64,000 nucleotides of DNA from Cynocephalus volans (taxonomy: Eukaryota > Chordata > Mammalia > Dermoptera > Cynocephalidae), in the NCBI RefSeq assembly GCF_027409185.1, contig NC_084463.1, positions 164,161,869 through 164,225,868 on the forward strand. The letters run 5' to 3'. The notes under the pieces are model-generated. The model searched no databases, was not told the DNA's origin, and worked only from the letters and a program-made list of their open reading frames with translations. The stretch's first letter is position 1, and every line of letters starts with the position of its first letter. Positions 1-10,739 of this stretch are shown here, in pieces. The translations under genes were made by a program, and so were the position numbers.

Positions 1-1339
1 GTCTCTCTCTCCCTCTGTCTTTTTCCTCCCACCCTCACTGAGCTTTCAGACCCTCGTCCAGACTGTGCCTTCTCCCCAACATGTCCCTCACTGCCTGAAG
101 TCTCTGAGGTATGTGGAATAAAGTTCAGCACCACCCAGATGGGTCTCAGGTCCAGGAGAAACCCTGGTGAGAAGGAAGGAATTTATGAACCGCCTGCAGG
201 CTGGCGGCACTAAGAGGCAGGAGACACCGGCTCACGTGGCCGCAGGGTCTCCCTGGGCCTGGTGATCAGGTGCTCGGGGGTAGAAAGATGCTCACCTGAG
301 CACACAGAACTGCTCTTCTTGAGTGGGCAGCCACCAGGCCAGCTGTGGATGGCGCTGGGGGCAGTGGGCTCACAACCTGCCCAGCCCAAGCTCTCGTGGA
401 CGTGTGACCCTGGGCCGGTAAGCCATGTCCCAGGCCTTGGAAAGGAGGGAATAGGCTGAATGGCTCGAGGGACTGTCCAGCTACTCTTGCTTCTTATCAG
501 TGCTCGGCAGACTACAGGTGAGGCTCAGAGCCCCACACACAGCCTTCATTTCATTCTCCTTTCCCTTTTCAGACTGGAACAGGCGATCTGCTGGTGTGCA
601 AGCTCCAGAGCAGAGAAGCCAGCCCTGCACACGACAGTTTCAACATGCACAACTGACCCAGGGCCTCTGGGCAGTGCCCATGGACGGCTAGGGCACCCTG
701 ACTCCATCCCTTGCCAGGACTGGGCAGCCCGCCCTGTTCGGCCATCACCTGGTGCTTGCATCCAGAGGAACTGGGGAGAGACTGAGCACGGAGCAGCCTA
801 AATCTGATCATCGCTGGCAGAATGAACCCAAGTCCCTTCCTTCCTGTTGCTGGGATGGTTGCAGAATCTCAGAGGACAGAGGCACTGAGTGCAAGCCACC
901 ACTGCAGAAATGAGGCCAGCCCTGTATCCAGACACCAAAACTCACACCAGAAAGAAGCTCCTTTAGAGACTCCTGTGCCAAACTCAGCTCAGAGAAGTTG
1001 GACACTTCTCTTAGGATTGTTTAGCTGTGCCAGAAAGTAGTTCCCATGACTTTATGATCACACATTGTTTTTGCATGAAAGTGGTTCCCCACCCACCACC
1101 CAGCCCAGTAACCCACCTCTCCACCAGAGCCAGCTGCCCCTGCGTGACTGTCCTCAAAGCAGCAGCAACCTCCAGAGATTCCCGGTCACCTCCAGAGATT
1201 CCCAACCACCACGAGTGTACTGATAGAAGGCAGCACCATTTTCCCAGAATCTTCCCTTGGAAAAGAGAGACCCACTTTATATCGGAGTCTTTACAAAATC
1301 TCTCATATTGCAGGCTTCTCTCTCAACATTTTGTTTTGT
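1..1339. other. Intergenic; no gene recognised
   Basis: This is mostly unique, moderately GC-rich sequence with no supportable coding frame. The only structure noted is a small tandem duplication of an 18-bp unit (ACCTCCAGAGATTCCC core) at 1169-1204. Confidence 0.6.
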
Positions 1340-2330
1340 AACGAATAGACAATTTTTTGAGCAGTTCTGGGTTTACGGGAAAACCGAGCAGAAAGTACAG
1401 AGAATTCCCACGTCCTCCCTCCCGCATGCCCCCTCCGGTTTCCCCTGTCGGTAACATCTTGCATCCACGCAGTGCATTTGCTCCAATTGATGAACCAGTA
1501 GTGACACATTATCGTTAAGTAAAGTCCACAGTTTAATGTCAGGGTTCTCTCTTGGTGTTGGACATTCTGTGGATTTTGACAACAGTATAATGACATGCAT
1601 CTACTGTTACAGGATCATACAGAAGAGTTTCACCGCCCTAAAAATCCTCTGTGCTCTGTCTAGTCACCTCTCCCTCCCCCGAACTTCTGACAACCACTGA
1701 TCTCCTTACTGTCTCCACGGTTTTGCCTTTTCCAGAATGTCACAGAGTTGGAATCACAGTCTGTGGCCCTTTCAGACTGGCGTCTTTCACTTAGCGATTC
1801 GCATTTACGGTTCTGCCATGTCTTTTCCTGGCTCGATAACTCACTGCTTTTTATCACTAAATAGTACTGCATTGTCTGGATGTACCAGTCTGTTCATCCA
1901 TTCACCTGCTAAAGGACATCTTGGTTGCTTCCAAGTTTTGGCGAATGTGAATAAAGCGGCTATAAACATCTGTGTGCAGGTTTTCGGGTGGACACAAGAT
2001 TTCAACTCCTTTGGGTCAATACCAATGAGCATGATTGTTGAATCATACGGTAAGAGTATGTTTAGTTTCGTAAGAAACCATCAAACTGTCTTCCAAAGCA
2101 GCCGTACCATTTTTTATTTCCAGCAGCAATAAATGAGAGTTCCTGGAGCTCCACACCCTCGCCAGCAGTGGGTGTTTGGAACTTTAACCATTCTAATTGG
2201 TATACACTGGTGTCTCATTGTTTTATTTTGCAATTCCCTCATGACATATGACATTGGACATCCTTTCATATATTTACTTGCTATCTTTACATCTTCTTTG
2301 AAGAAGTTCAATTTTTTTTTTTTTAAACAG
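1340..2330 (-). mobile_element. L1 LINE, 3' untranslated end, minus orientation
   Basis: The reverse complement carries the familiar 3' tail of older mammalian L1 elements: the stretch describing a cue to rows of short conserved blocks also seen in plus orientation at 50576-51090. The two copies in this window align by eye over several hundred bases. It is a diverged, non-functional fossil. An unrelated T-run at 2310-2323 marks its upstream side. Confidence 0.75.
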
Positions 2331-2439
2331 AGGAACAGCTTAAAGACGACACAGAGCAAAGACACCAGCTGCCCACCCGGGATCTATTCTTTCCTCATTC
2401 TTGAGTAAGAGAAATGAGAAATCTTATTTGGGGCAGAAA

Positions 2440-2860
2440 CTTACTCTTTTAAAAAACAATCATTCTCCCGGCCTTCCTTTTGGCCAAATGTGGCTACATG
2501 GTAGGTTCAGGTCAATGACCCATGAGCAGAAGTGCTGAGTGGGGTTCCAGGGACACTCCTTAAAGGCTGGCAGGTGTGCTCTTTCTGCCCACTCCCTTTC
2601 TTGCTTCCATTGCCTGAAACTTGGATGTGATGGCTGAGCTCCAGCAGCCACATTAGACCACGAGGTGCACTAGGACAGCAGAGCAGAAAGACTGACAAAG
2701 GCGCTAGGTCCTGGTGACTGCGCAGCCCCCATGGCAGCCTTGGGCTATTTACCTCCAGACTTCTTTTATGAGAAAGGAAAACAAGTTTCTATGCAGTAAA
2801 AGACACACTTATTTCGGACTTTCTATTACAGGCAGTCAAAGGTACTCCTATCTGAAAGAG
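2440..2860 (+). mobile_element. Degenerate LTR-like repeat (MaLR/ERVL type, family unsure)
   Basis: The segment has the pattern of an old mammalian solo LTR: a block about an animal-wide GGACATGATGG-like motif, a CAGCAGCCA block near 2643, and a 3' part with the ACTTCTTTTATG motif near 2760 and a TTACAGGCAG-like end. It is diverged, and the name is uncertain. Confidence 0.45.
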
Positions 2861-3253
2861 ATGAGGTCGCAGAAACAGCTTCGATCTCTGGAGACTCTCT
2901 ATGCCTGTAAGAGCAGCACTGAGAGAAGGAGAGGGCATTTGACACAGAGTTAGCACTCTTCCTGGGACTGTGGCCTCATAACTGTGAATGTCTAGCATGA
3001 GGGGCCCAAGTCTTTTAAAGACCACTTGGTCACGGGGTCTCCACTGCAGAGCTACAAAAGGAATGCGAAAGCACCTGCCCTACCTTTACGTGAATGGCTC
3101 CTTGGATGGATGCACAGGTGCCACCCAGCTGAGACAGGAAGGGGACACACTCTGGAAAGTGTGAGGGAGTTGCAATGAAATTGTGTCCTAAAATATAAGA
3201 CTGGAAAAAAGTAATTCTTCTGCATCAAGCCATTTTGTACAATTCACGATTTT

Positions 3254-3308
<55 letters not shown>

Positions 3309-4223
3309 TGTGACTAGGTCAATGAGTTAAACTAAATAAGCAGGTGCTCTGCAATTTCATCGATATCCCTAAAAGTTAATATATTCAAGCTCATTAAAAG
3401 TAAATCTTTTTTTAATCTTCTTTTTGGGAAAACATGGGCCCACCACCATCTACTTGGAATCACCAGGTGTATTCAGTGAGTCTGTGCAAAGGCTGTCTTG
3501 TAGCGTAGGTGACTGCAAAGACTCTTTTGGTTGAATAAACTAATATATTTGTTTTAAAAAGGAATCACATTATTTTATCGTTAGGAACATTTGATATGTT
3601 CTACTTTTGCAGATGACTCTAATAATATAATCTAAGCAGGTGGATGTCCCGTTAACTTTTTCCACGGTATGAGATGCCCCGTGGAAGCATCACTAATTAC
3701 CCTTCTTACACCTGGATTTTAACCTGACCCCTGCCTCTAATGGGTCATTCATGGGTCTTGGACAGAATGGCCACCGAGCACCCCTTGAAGCAGCCCTGAA
3801 CTGGGCTCAGATGACTCAGACCCAGCTCTCCAGGCATCTTAAGCCGTGTGCTGTAGGCATTGGCCTGAACCCCAGCATGGCTACAGTGCTGACCCCTGGA
3901 CCTCTCGGGGATGGAGTCCTTAGGCAAGAGTAGACCTGGCCCCAGCCGGCCTCCCTGACAGTGAAGGACAGGGTGCCTGTCTGTCCCTTAAGTCACTCCC
4001 TATGCTACATCTACAGCTCCCTGACCATGAGAGCCTTCCTCACAGAGTCGTGAAGCCTCAGGCTACTGGAGACCCTATGAGATGGTTCCTTTCATTTGAG
4101 CCCCTCCAGAGGAAGGCTGTGGCTTCACTAACCGCCTGTGCTCCGTCCACGTGACGAACCAAAGTTACAGAGGTGAAAAAAGGAAGCCCGTAAGTGATTG
4201 GTTGTTTAGACCGTTCAACCCGC
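2861..4223. other. Intergenic; no gene recognised
   Basis: Unique sequence with one TG microsatellite at 3257-3312 and AT-rich stretches at 3330-3650. No coding frame or RNA gene is supported. Confidence 0.6.
3257..3312 (+). repeat. (TG)n microsatellite
   Basis: About 24 uninterrupted TG units followed by an interrupted end (TTTGTGTG). It is likely length-polymorphic. Confidence 0.95.
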
Positions 4224-4664
4224 ATGTTGAATTGTGTCTCCACAAAAGATAGTTGAACTTCTAATCCTTGGTATCTGTGAAGGACACCTTTTTTGGAAAT
4301 AGGGTCTCTGCAGATGTAATTAGTTAAATTAAGATGAGGTTATACTGGAATAGGGTGGGTCCTAATCAAATGACTGGTGACCTCATAAGAAGCGAAAACA
4401 CATAGACAGAGAGGAAACAGGGTCACACAAAGACCAAGACAGAGATTGGAGCGACGCGTAAAGGAACATCAGGCATTTCCTGCAACCACCAGAAGCTGGA
4501 AGAGGCAAGGAAGGACCCTCCCCTGGAGCCTTCACAGGGACGATAACTCCACCAACGCTTTGATTTCAGACTCTAGTCTCCAGAACCATGAGAAAATAAA
4601 TTCCTGTTGTTTTAGGCCACCGAGTTTGTGTTAATGTGTTACAGCTACCCCAGGAAACTAATAG
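4224..4664 (+). mobile_element. MLT1-type solo LTR (ERVL-MaLR)
   Basis: The start (TGTTGAATTGTGTC), a TTTGGAAATAGGGTC block, GGTGGGTCCTAATC, a CCAGAACCATGAG plus AATAAATTCC poly(A)-signal block and an AAACTAATA end follow the layout of MaLR LTRs. There is no internal region and no protein. A target-site duplication is not clear. Confidence 0.85.
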
Positions 4665-6060
4665 GGACGGCTGAGACATTTTGAACAACTTCGATGCAAA
4701 TTTTTTGAAATGTACATGATCCAGGGATACAAACGCCCCTGTAATATTTTCTTTCTTCACTTGATTACCCATAAACTCATTTAATTGGTTTTTCTTTCCA
4801 TTAGAAACAAAAGCTTTACATATCCTACTTAAATCAAGTTGGTTTAACCATTTTTGGTTTGTGTGTTTCAGAGAGGCCCCTATGATGAAATAACAGTTTT
4901 GTTACGAAATGTTTTCCATTTTGAATATTTTTTAAGTTTTTTTCCAAGGGGGGTATAAGTAGAGAACTTAGGATAAGTAGCTCTCTTGAAGACGACAAAT
5001 CCTAAACGTTGTTGGCCATTGCAAACAGGGTGGTAGAGTTCACTGTACTTAGGGTCATTTAGATGCTGGAAAGAGACCAAACAGGGAAGGAGAACTTCTG
5101 CATCGTAGAGACCCATCCACGAGAGACCTAGTCAGCTGGCTTAATCTCTTCTGTTTTCTGGCTGTTGCAAAGATATTATGGAGCAGAAGGACATACAGCC
5201 CATGCTACCCGGTATGGAGTTGTAAAGGAAAACCAACCCTCCCTCCTGAAACAATTCCACCCCACCAGGAGATGACACCCGAACTGGCCATGGCAGTACC
5301 AACTCCCTGTCTTTGGGGTCATGGCAGGTGGGATTTTGATTTGGATGTTCTATTGATGGAAGTTCCCGGATCACTCCTCATCTGGGAGGCATCTGACCAC
5401 AGGATGAAGATTCACGGTGACCTGGAAAGATGCTGGCTGACAATGTCTGAGGACCAAGACCTTGCTTGGATCCCATGAGCTGTGCTTGGTGACAATTAGG
5501 GATAAACGGAAAGGAAACCATGGTGTGTCTAGGGTGTTTATGACCCTGGACGTGAGTTTGCCAGGAAATGCTGGCTCCACAATTTAATGCTTGATATGTA
5601 CTTTTAGCCAATTTTTAAAAAACAGTCTTCTTATGAAACCGATATATGTTCAACCTAGAACAATTTTTAAAAAGCAGAAAAAAATATAAAGAAGAAAATA
5701 TAGAGAGAACACTGATCACCTGCATGTCACTGCAGGGCTATCTCTAAACATGCACAGACACTTTTTAAATTTTTTAAAAAAGGATCATTTTGTATATACT
5801 GCCTTCTTAATGTCTGTATTGTTAATTGTGATTAATTGTGATTAAGCTACCTGTGTGATTAAGCTACGCACACAAGTTTTCTTTAACTTATTAATCTAAC
5901 AGTTTTCACTGAGCATCTGCTACAGCTCAGGCCCTGGGCTGGGGTTGAAAGACAGAGCAGGGACCTTTGTCTGCCTGGCCTGCATAAGGCTCACAGTCTG
6001 CGCAGAAGGCAGCCATATGTGTATTATGCAGCTTGAGGTGCGACAGCAAAATCAGCACAA
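4665..6060. other. Intergenic; no gene recognised
   Basis: Non-coding and AT-rich at 5590-5890, with a short local duplication of a GTGATTAA-containing unit at 5822-5868. The 5895-5945 stretch resembles a MIR/L2 core (TGAGCATCTGCTA...). The small open frames show no domain. Confidence 0.5.
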
Positions 6061-6062
6061 AT

Positions 6063-6561
6063 TTACTTTTCCTTCTTCGCAATTTCAGTTTCAATTAAAA
6101 AAAAAGATTTGTTTTTACTATAGATCTTAGCAACCTCAGCATACAATTTTTTTCTTTCCTTTTCTCTTAAAGGAAGCACTTTATGGCTTCTCTTTGGCAT
6201 ATCTGAATTGCCAACATCACTACTCTTGTGCTTTGGAGCCATTTTAAGGAAAATAAGGGTCACTTGAACACAAGAACTGTGATACCAAGGCAATCAGTCT
6301 GATAACCCAACTGGCTACTAAGTGACTCACAGGCAGGTGGCAGGTACAGCGTGGAGACGTTGGAGAAAGGGATCGTTTGCCTCCTGGGCAGGACGGAGCA
6401 GGAATGCGCAAGATTTCATCATGCTACTCAGAACAGCGAGCAATTTAAAAACTCATGAACTGTTTATTTCTGGAATTTTCCATGTCATATTTTGGGGCCT
6501 TGGTTGATCGTGGGTAACTGAAGTCTCAGAAAGCAAAATTGCCAATAAGGGGGGATGACTG
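6063..6561 (-). mobile_element. Tigger-type DNA transposon, 5' end with transposase N-terminus
   Basis: Read on the minus strand, the element opens with a CAGTCATCCCCCCTTA-type terminal inverted repeat at about 6561, has an untranslated leader of about 320 bp, and reaches a real ATG at 6242. The predicted start (MAPKHKSSDVGNSDMPKRSH...) is the N-terminal basic/helix-turn-helix part of the Tigger/CENP-B-like transposase. Compared with the family as I remember it, about ten residues are missing in the first helix region. The frame degenerates into an A-rich, lysine-rich end and stops, so it is a dead fragment with no catalytic core. Confidence 0.8.
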
Positions 6562-6954
6562 TGCTCTCTTAGGTTGCCCATGTGCAGGCATTCGTGTGGA
6601 CAGTGGCTCTCACTAGGGGGCATCCAGCAGACCCAGAATGCTCCTATGTGCTTCAGATTGTCCTCAAAATGCAAACCCAGAAGGACTCTGCTTTCCCTCT
6701 CAGCCTCACCTGGTGACAGGTGATAGGTCTAGCTTTGATCTTAACACACAGAGCAATGAAAGTCACAGTACAGCTTTATGATAGGCCGCCTGTCAGAACT
6801 TTGTGTGTCAACAGACAGTCACCTACATCATTTTTAATAATTATAGATATCTCCTGGGTGATGATACTCACAGACAGTGCCCAGCCTCTGAGTGTTGGCA
6901 TGCCCGCTGACCTCTCAGCACCCCGTCCCCACGTTCCCACCACCAACCCCAAGC

Positions 6955-7080
6955 CGTGGGGTCAGACTCCCTGATTTACCGCTTGGTAGCTGTGTGTCCT
7001 TGAGCAAGTCACTGAACCTGTCTGTGCTTCATTATCTTAACTGTGCTGGGGCTGACGAGAATGTCTACTGCACATGACTT
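6955..7080 (+). repeat. MIR SINE fragment
   Basis: The core block (TAGCTGTGTGTCCTTGAGCAAGTCACTGAACC) and the following TGTGCTTCATTATC stretch match the MIR core in plus orientation. The fragment is old and diverged. Confidence 0.75.
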
Positions 7081-7118
7081 TTAGTAATATCCGTCAATTT
7101 GCTTTGGAAATAATACTA

Positions 7119-7158
7119 TTGAATTTTTTTCTTTTTCTTTCTTTCTTTTTTTTTTTAA
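7119..7158. repeat. T-rich simple repeat
   Basis: A TTTC/T-rich run, probably the tail remnant of a minus-strand retroelement. Confidence 0.6.
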
Positions 7159-7344
7159 TTGCAAAAGGAACTCTTAAAAATGAATTCAAAAAATCTAAGC
7201 AGAAATTTGGTGAAGGACATGAGCAGATAAGTCACACACCCCAAAGAAACGCACTCGGTTAACAAGATCTGGTTGTGGGCGGGGGTGGGGCTGGCCCTCG
7301 GCCTCATCTCGGGGACCCCCGGCATCCGGGCTGGCTCCGTTGCT

Positions 7345-8770
7345 TGCCTGGATGTCATTACAGAATTTTTTAATGTGCAATTCTTTGATACCAATGCAGT
7401 CAAATTTTTTTCACATGCGTATTGTCCATTTGTATTTCCTGTTTTGTGTATTGCTGGATTTTCCACTGGGCTGCTGATGTTTTAAAAAAACATTAAATAG
7501 ACAATAAATATATTAAACATATATGTTCATATATATGAGTTCTTATATATGAACTTATGTGTATGTATGAACTCCTTGTCATGAAAGATACAAATCTTTG
7601 ATAGACATATTTCAGCTATCTTCCCACCCTATTTTCCTTTTCATATTATTTATGCTATTTCTTGAAGTAGCGGGGATTTTAATCTAACTAGTTAGATCTA
7701 GCAATCTTGCCTTCATGATTTCTCTGTCAGTTAGGGCTGTCTCACTCCGAGATTACTGAACTTACTCATCTACAACTTTCGTGGTTTGGGTTTTTGTTTC
7801 TTTGCTTTTTCGTTGAATTATTTAATCATCTGGAATTTATTTTGGGGTAGGGCATGAGTATGGATCCGAGTTTATATTTTCCATACACTCGCTATATTGA
7901 TTTGAAATGTAAACTATACATACTTGCAGCCTGTGTCTGCATTCTCTGTTCCACTCCACTAATTGGTGGGTTGGTTGCTCTATCATATCATATACTATTT
8001 CTACATCTGTGCCATGTGTTTTTTGATAATTTCTCCACTTTTCTTGAACATTCATCCTTCTACATGACTTTTAGACTCTCTTTGTCAGCTTCCTCCAAAT
8101 ATCCTCGTGGAATTTTATTGGAATTGTGTTAAATATGTAGATTATTCGGGAAGAGAATTGACATCTTTAAACTCGTAAGTATTCTGGCTGTTAATAGAAA
8201 AGTCATCTCTCTGTTATGTGAATCTTCTTTTATGTTCCTGTATTAGTCCGTTTCTGTTGCTTATAACAAAATACACAGAACTGGGTAATTTGTAAGAAGA
8301 TGGAATGTATTGCTTATAGTTTCTGAGGTTGGGAAGTCCACAGTGCAGGGAACATACCTGGTGAGGGTCTTGGTCGTGGCAACAGTGACCCAGGGGTCTC
8401 ACACAGCAGAAAATGGCAGAGCAGAGAGAAACATACACTTGCTATTGATTTGAAATATAAACTCAGCTCAGGCACCACGTAATGACTAGGAACTTCCAGG
8501 TGGGACCTGATGTGCACTCATGTGCTTTTCTTCTAAAGCCCTCAGAGCCACGCCCCCGATCACCATTTTTAATCCATTCACTACTGCACGGTCCTACAAT
8601 CCAATCACCTCTTGAAGGCTCCACCTTCCAATCACCATCATAGTTATTTCCCACCCTCCCAACAGTCACAGTGGGATTAAGTTTTGGGAGGGACATTCAA
8701 TCCAAGGCAGTTCTGTAGTAAAGTTTTATAGTTTTCTTCTTTTACAGTTTTCTTCCTGTGCATTCCTTGT
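7345..8770 (-). mobile_element. L1 LINE fragment, minus orientation, interrupted by an LTR
   Basis: AT-rich sequence whose reverse complement resembles L1 ORF2 (for example the block near 8090-8165). It is interrupted by the LTR at 8239-8709 and resumes at 8710 with the same T-rich character. There are many stops and no functional frame. Confidence 0.55.
8239..8709 (-). mobile_element. MaLR-type solo LTR, minus orientation, inserted in L1
   Basis: It opens TGTATTAGTCCG and closes CCAAGGCA (TG...CA). GTTCC at 8234-8238 and GTTCT at 8710-8714 form a 5-bp target duplication with one mismatch. Internal blocks (TTGCTTATAGTTTCTGAGG, CCAATCACCTCTTGAAGG) are MaLR LTR landmarks. Confidence 0.85.
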
Positions 8771-9100
8771 TTGTCTTAGTTCGTTCGGGCTACCATGAGA
8801 AAATACCTTAGACTGGGCAATTGATAAATAATGGAAATTTACTTCTCACAGTTCTGGAGGCTGGGAAGCCCAGGACCAAGCTGCCAGCAGGTTCAGTGAT
8901 GATGAAGGTGCAGTCTCTGCTGGTGGAAGGCGCAGAAGGGACTCGTAGGCTCCCTCAACCTGTTTCTAGGGGCATTAATCCCATTATGCCCTCATGACCC
9001 AATCACCTCCTAAAAGGCCCCACCTCTTAACACTATCGTATTTGGGATTAAGCAGTTTTAACATAAATCTTGGAGGGACACAAACATTTAAACCATAGCA
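8767..9100 (-). mobile_element. MaLR-type LTR, minus orientation
   Basis: The layout is TGTCTTAGTTCG... to ...AAACCATAGCA, with TTCTCACAGTTCTGGAGGC and CCAATCACCTCC landmarks. It is followed directly by MaLR-like internal sequence, so it is probably the 3' LTR of a minus-strand element. CATTCC occurs at both ends (8761-8766 and 9099-9104), a possible chance duplication. Confidence 0.8.
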
Positions 9101-9720
9101 TTCCACCCCTGACCCCCCAAAATTCATGTCTTTCTCACAAACAAAATACATTCATTCCATCCCAGTCTTTCCCAATGAATGCTCTCATTTTAACAGTAGA
9201 TACCCTGCAAGGCTGGGGGTTCAACTTTTGTTGTATTTCAGCCAATTGCATAATAAGAACTTGTGGTTGATTTTCAGCAATCTCAGCCCTGCAACTACAG
9301 GATACAAGGTTCGCCCTCAGGGCGCACCCAGAAGCTCTAGTCATCACATGGAGCCGGAGCCAGGAGCTCAAACCCCCAAGCTCATCCTTTTCTTTCATGG
9401 CGTTGTCCAGTGACATGAGAAGCAACCACCCCACATCATTGTATTCCTTAGTTTTCCACACATGCTCAAAAGTGTCATATACAGAGTCACTAAGTTCCTT
9501 GCCTCCGACAAGTGGTTGGTAAGGACTATCCCATGCAATTGTTTTAAGTTTCTCTGTAAAGAGTTCACACCATGGACTATCGGTGCTCTCTGTTCTATCT
9601 GGAGCAGAGTCTTTAGCATTTTTAAATCTAATCAGATTAGAGAGTCAGTTGCAGAAGCCCCAACACCAAGTAAGGAAACTCTTCCATAAAATTCTGTTCC
9701 TCTGGAGCCAATCTTAACGT
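9101..9720 (-). mobile_element. MaLR internal (non-coding) remnant, minus orientation
   Basis: It continues from the LTR with the CCCCTGACCCCCCAAAATTCATGT block that also follows the LTR at 30834-31260. The two internal stretches start alike and then diverge. There is no retroviral coding frame. Confidence 0.55.
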
Positions 9721-9727
9721 CAAAATC

Positions 9728-10274
9728 TGTATTAGTCCGGGATCTCCAGAGAGACCAAACCAATAGGAGATAGATAGATGGATAGATGGATAGATAGATG
9801 GGTTTACTATGGGAACTGGCTCACGTGGTTATGGAGGCGGAGAGGTCCCACTACAGGCCGTCTGCCTGCTAGAGAACCAGGGAGGCTGGTGGTGTGACTC
9901 AGTCCAAGTCTGAGGGCTTCAGAACCAGTACAGCCGATGGTGTCACTCTCAGGCTGAGACTGAAGGCCTGAGAACCCAGGAGGATGCTGCTGTAAGTCAT
10001 GGAATCCAGAGGCCCAAATACCTGGAACTCTGATGTCCAAGTGCAGGACAAGGTATCCCAGCTCCAGGAGAGAAAGCCTTTTTGTTCTGTGCCCTCAGCC
10101 AACGGGACAGCACCCCCACCTCTGGGTGAGGGCAGATCTTCCTTTCTCAGTCCGCTGACTCAAATGCCAGTCTCTTCCAGAAACACCTCACAGACACACC
10201 CAGAAGGAGTGCTTTACCAGTTCTCTGGGTATCACTTAAACCAGTCGAGGTGACACCTAAAATTAACCATCACA
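9728..10274. mobile_element. Long interspersed repeat, LTR-like (TG...CA), family not named
   Basis: It starts TGTATTAGTCCGGGATCTCC and ends AAAATTAACCATCACA, ends I associate with a common mammalian interspersed repeat whose name I cannot give with confidence. It contains a GATA/GATG microsatellite at 9768-9801. No target duplication was found. Confidence 0.5.
9768..9801 (+). repeat. (GATA/GATG)n microsatellite
   Basis: About eight tetranucleotide units, mixed GATA and GATG. Confidence 0.9.
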
Positions 10275-10739
10275 TTGTTTTATTTGTTAGTCGGGATTTT
10301 ATGACTTGGGTTGCTGCTGTGAATAAGGTCTTTGCTTCGCACGACGCTTCCTGTCTGGCTATGGTTGGTGTACGAGAAAGCGATTGAGTTTGTGCAATTA
10401 CTTTCTGACCATCCGCTCTCTGAACTCCCCTACATTGCAGCCTAGTAAGTTTTTCATGAAGGTTCTGGGATTTATAGATGAACAATCATATTACATATAA
10501 ATTAGTATATTTTGTCTCCTGCTTACCAAAACTGCACCTCCGTAGGAACTTTTGGGACAATGAGAAGAGTGGCAATATTAATGGGACATTCTGACCTGTC
10601 CCTGACTCTCGTGGAAATGTGTCTTGTGTTCAGTCATTGAGTATAAACGAAAGCGGCTGCCGGTTTCAGACGGACCCTGTTATCATGGCAAGGAGGTGCC
10701 CTGCTAGTAGTGCTCGCTAAGAATTTCCTTTTCTTTTCA
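10275..10739. other. Intergenic; no gene recognised
   Basis: Unique-looking sequence with no feature that I can support. Confidence 0.5.
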
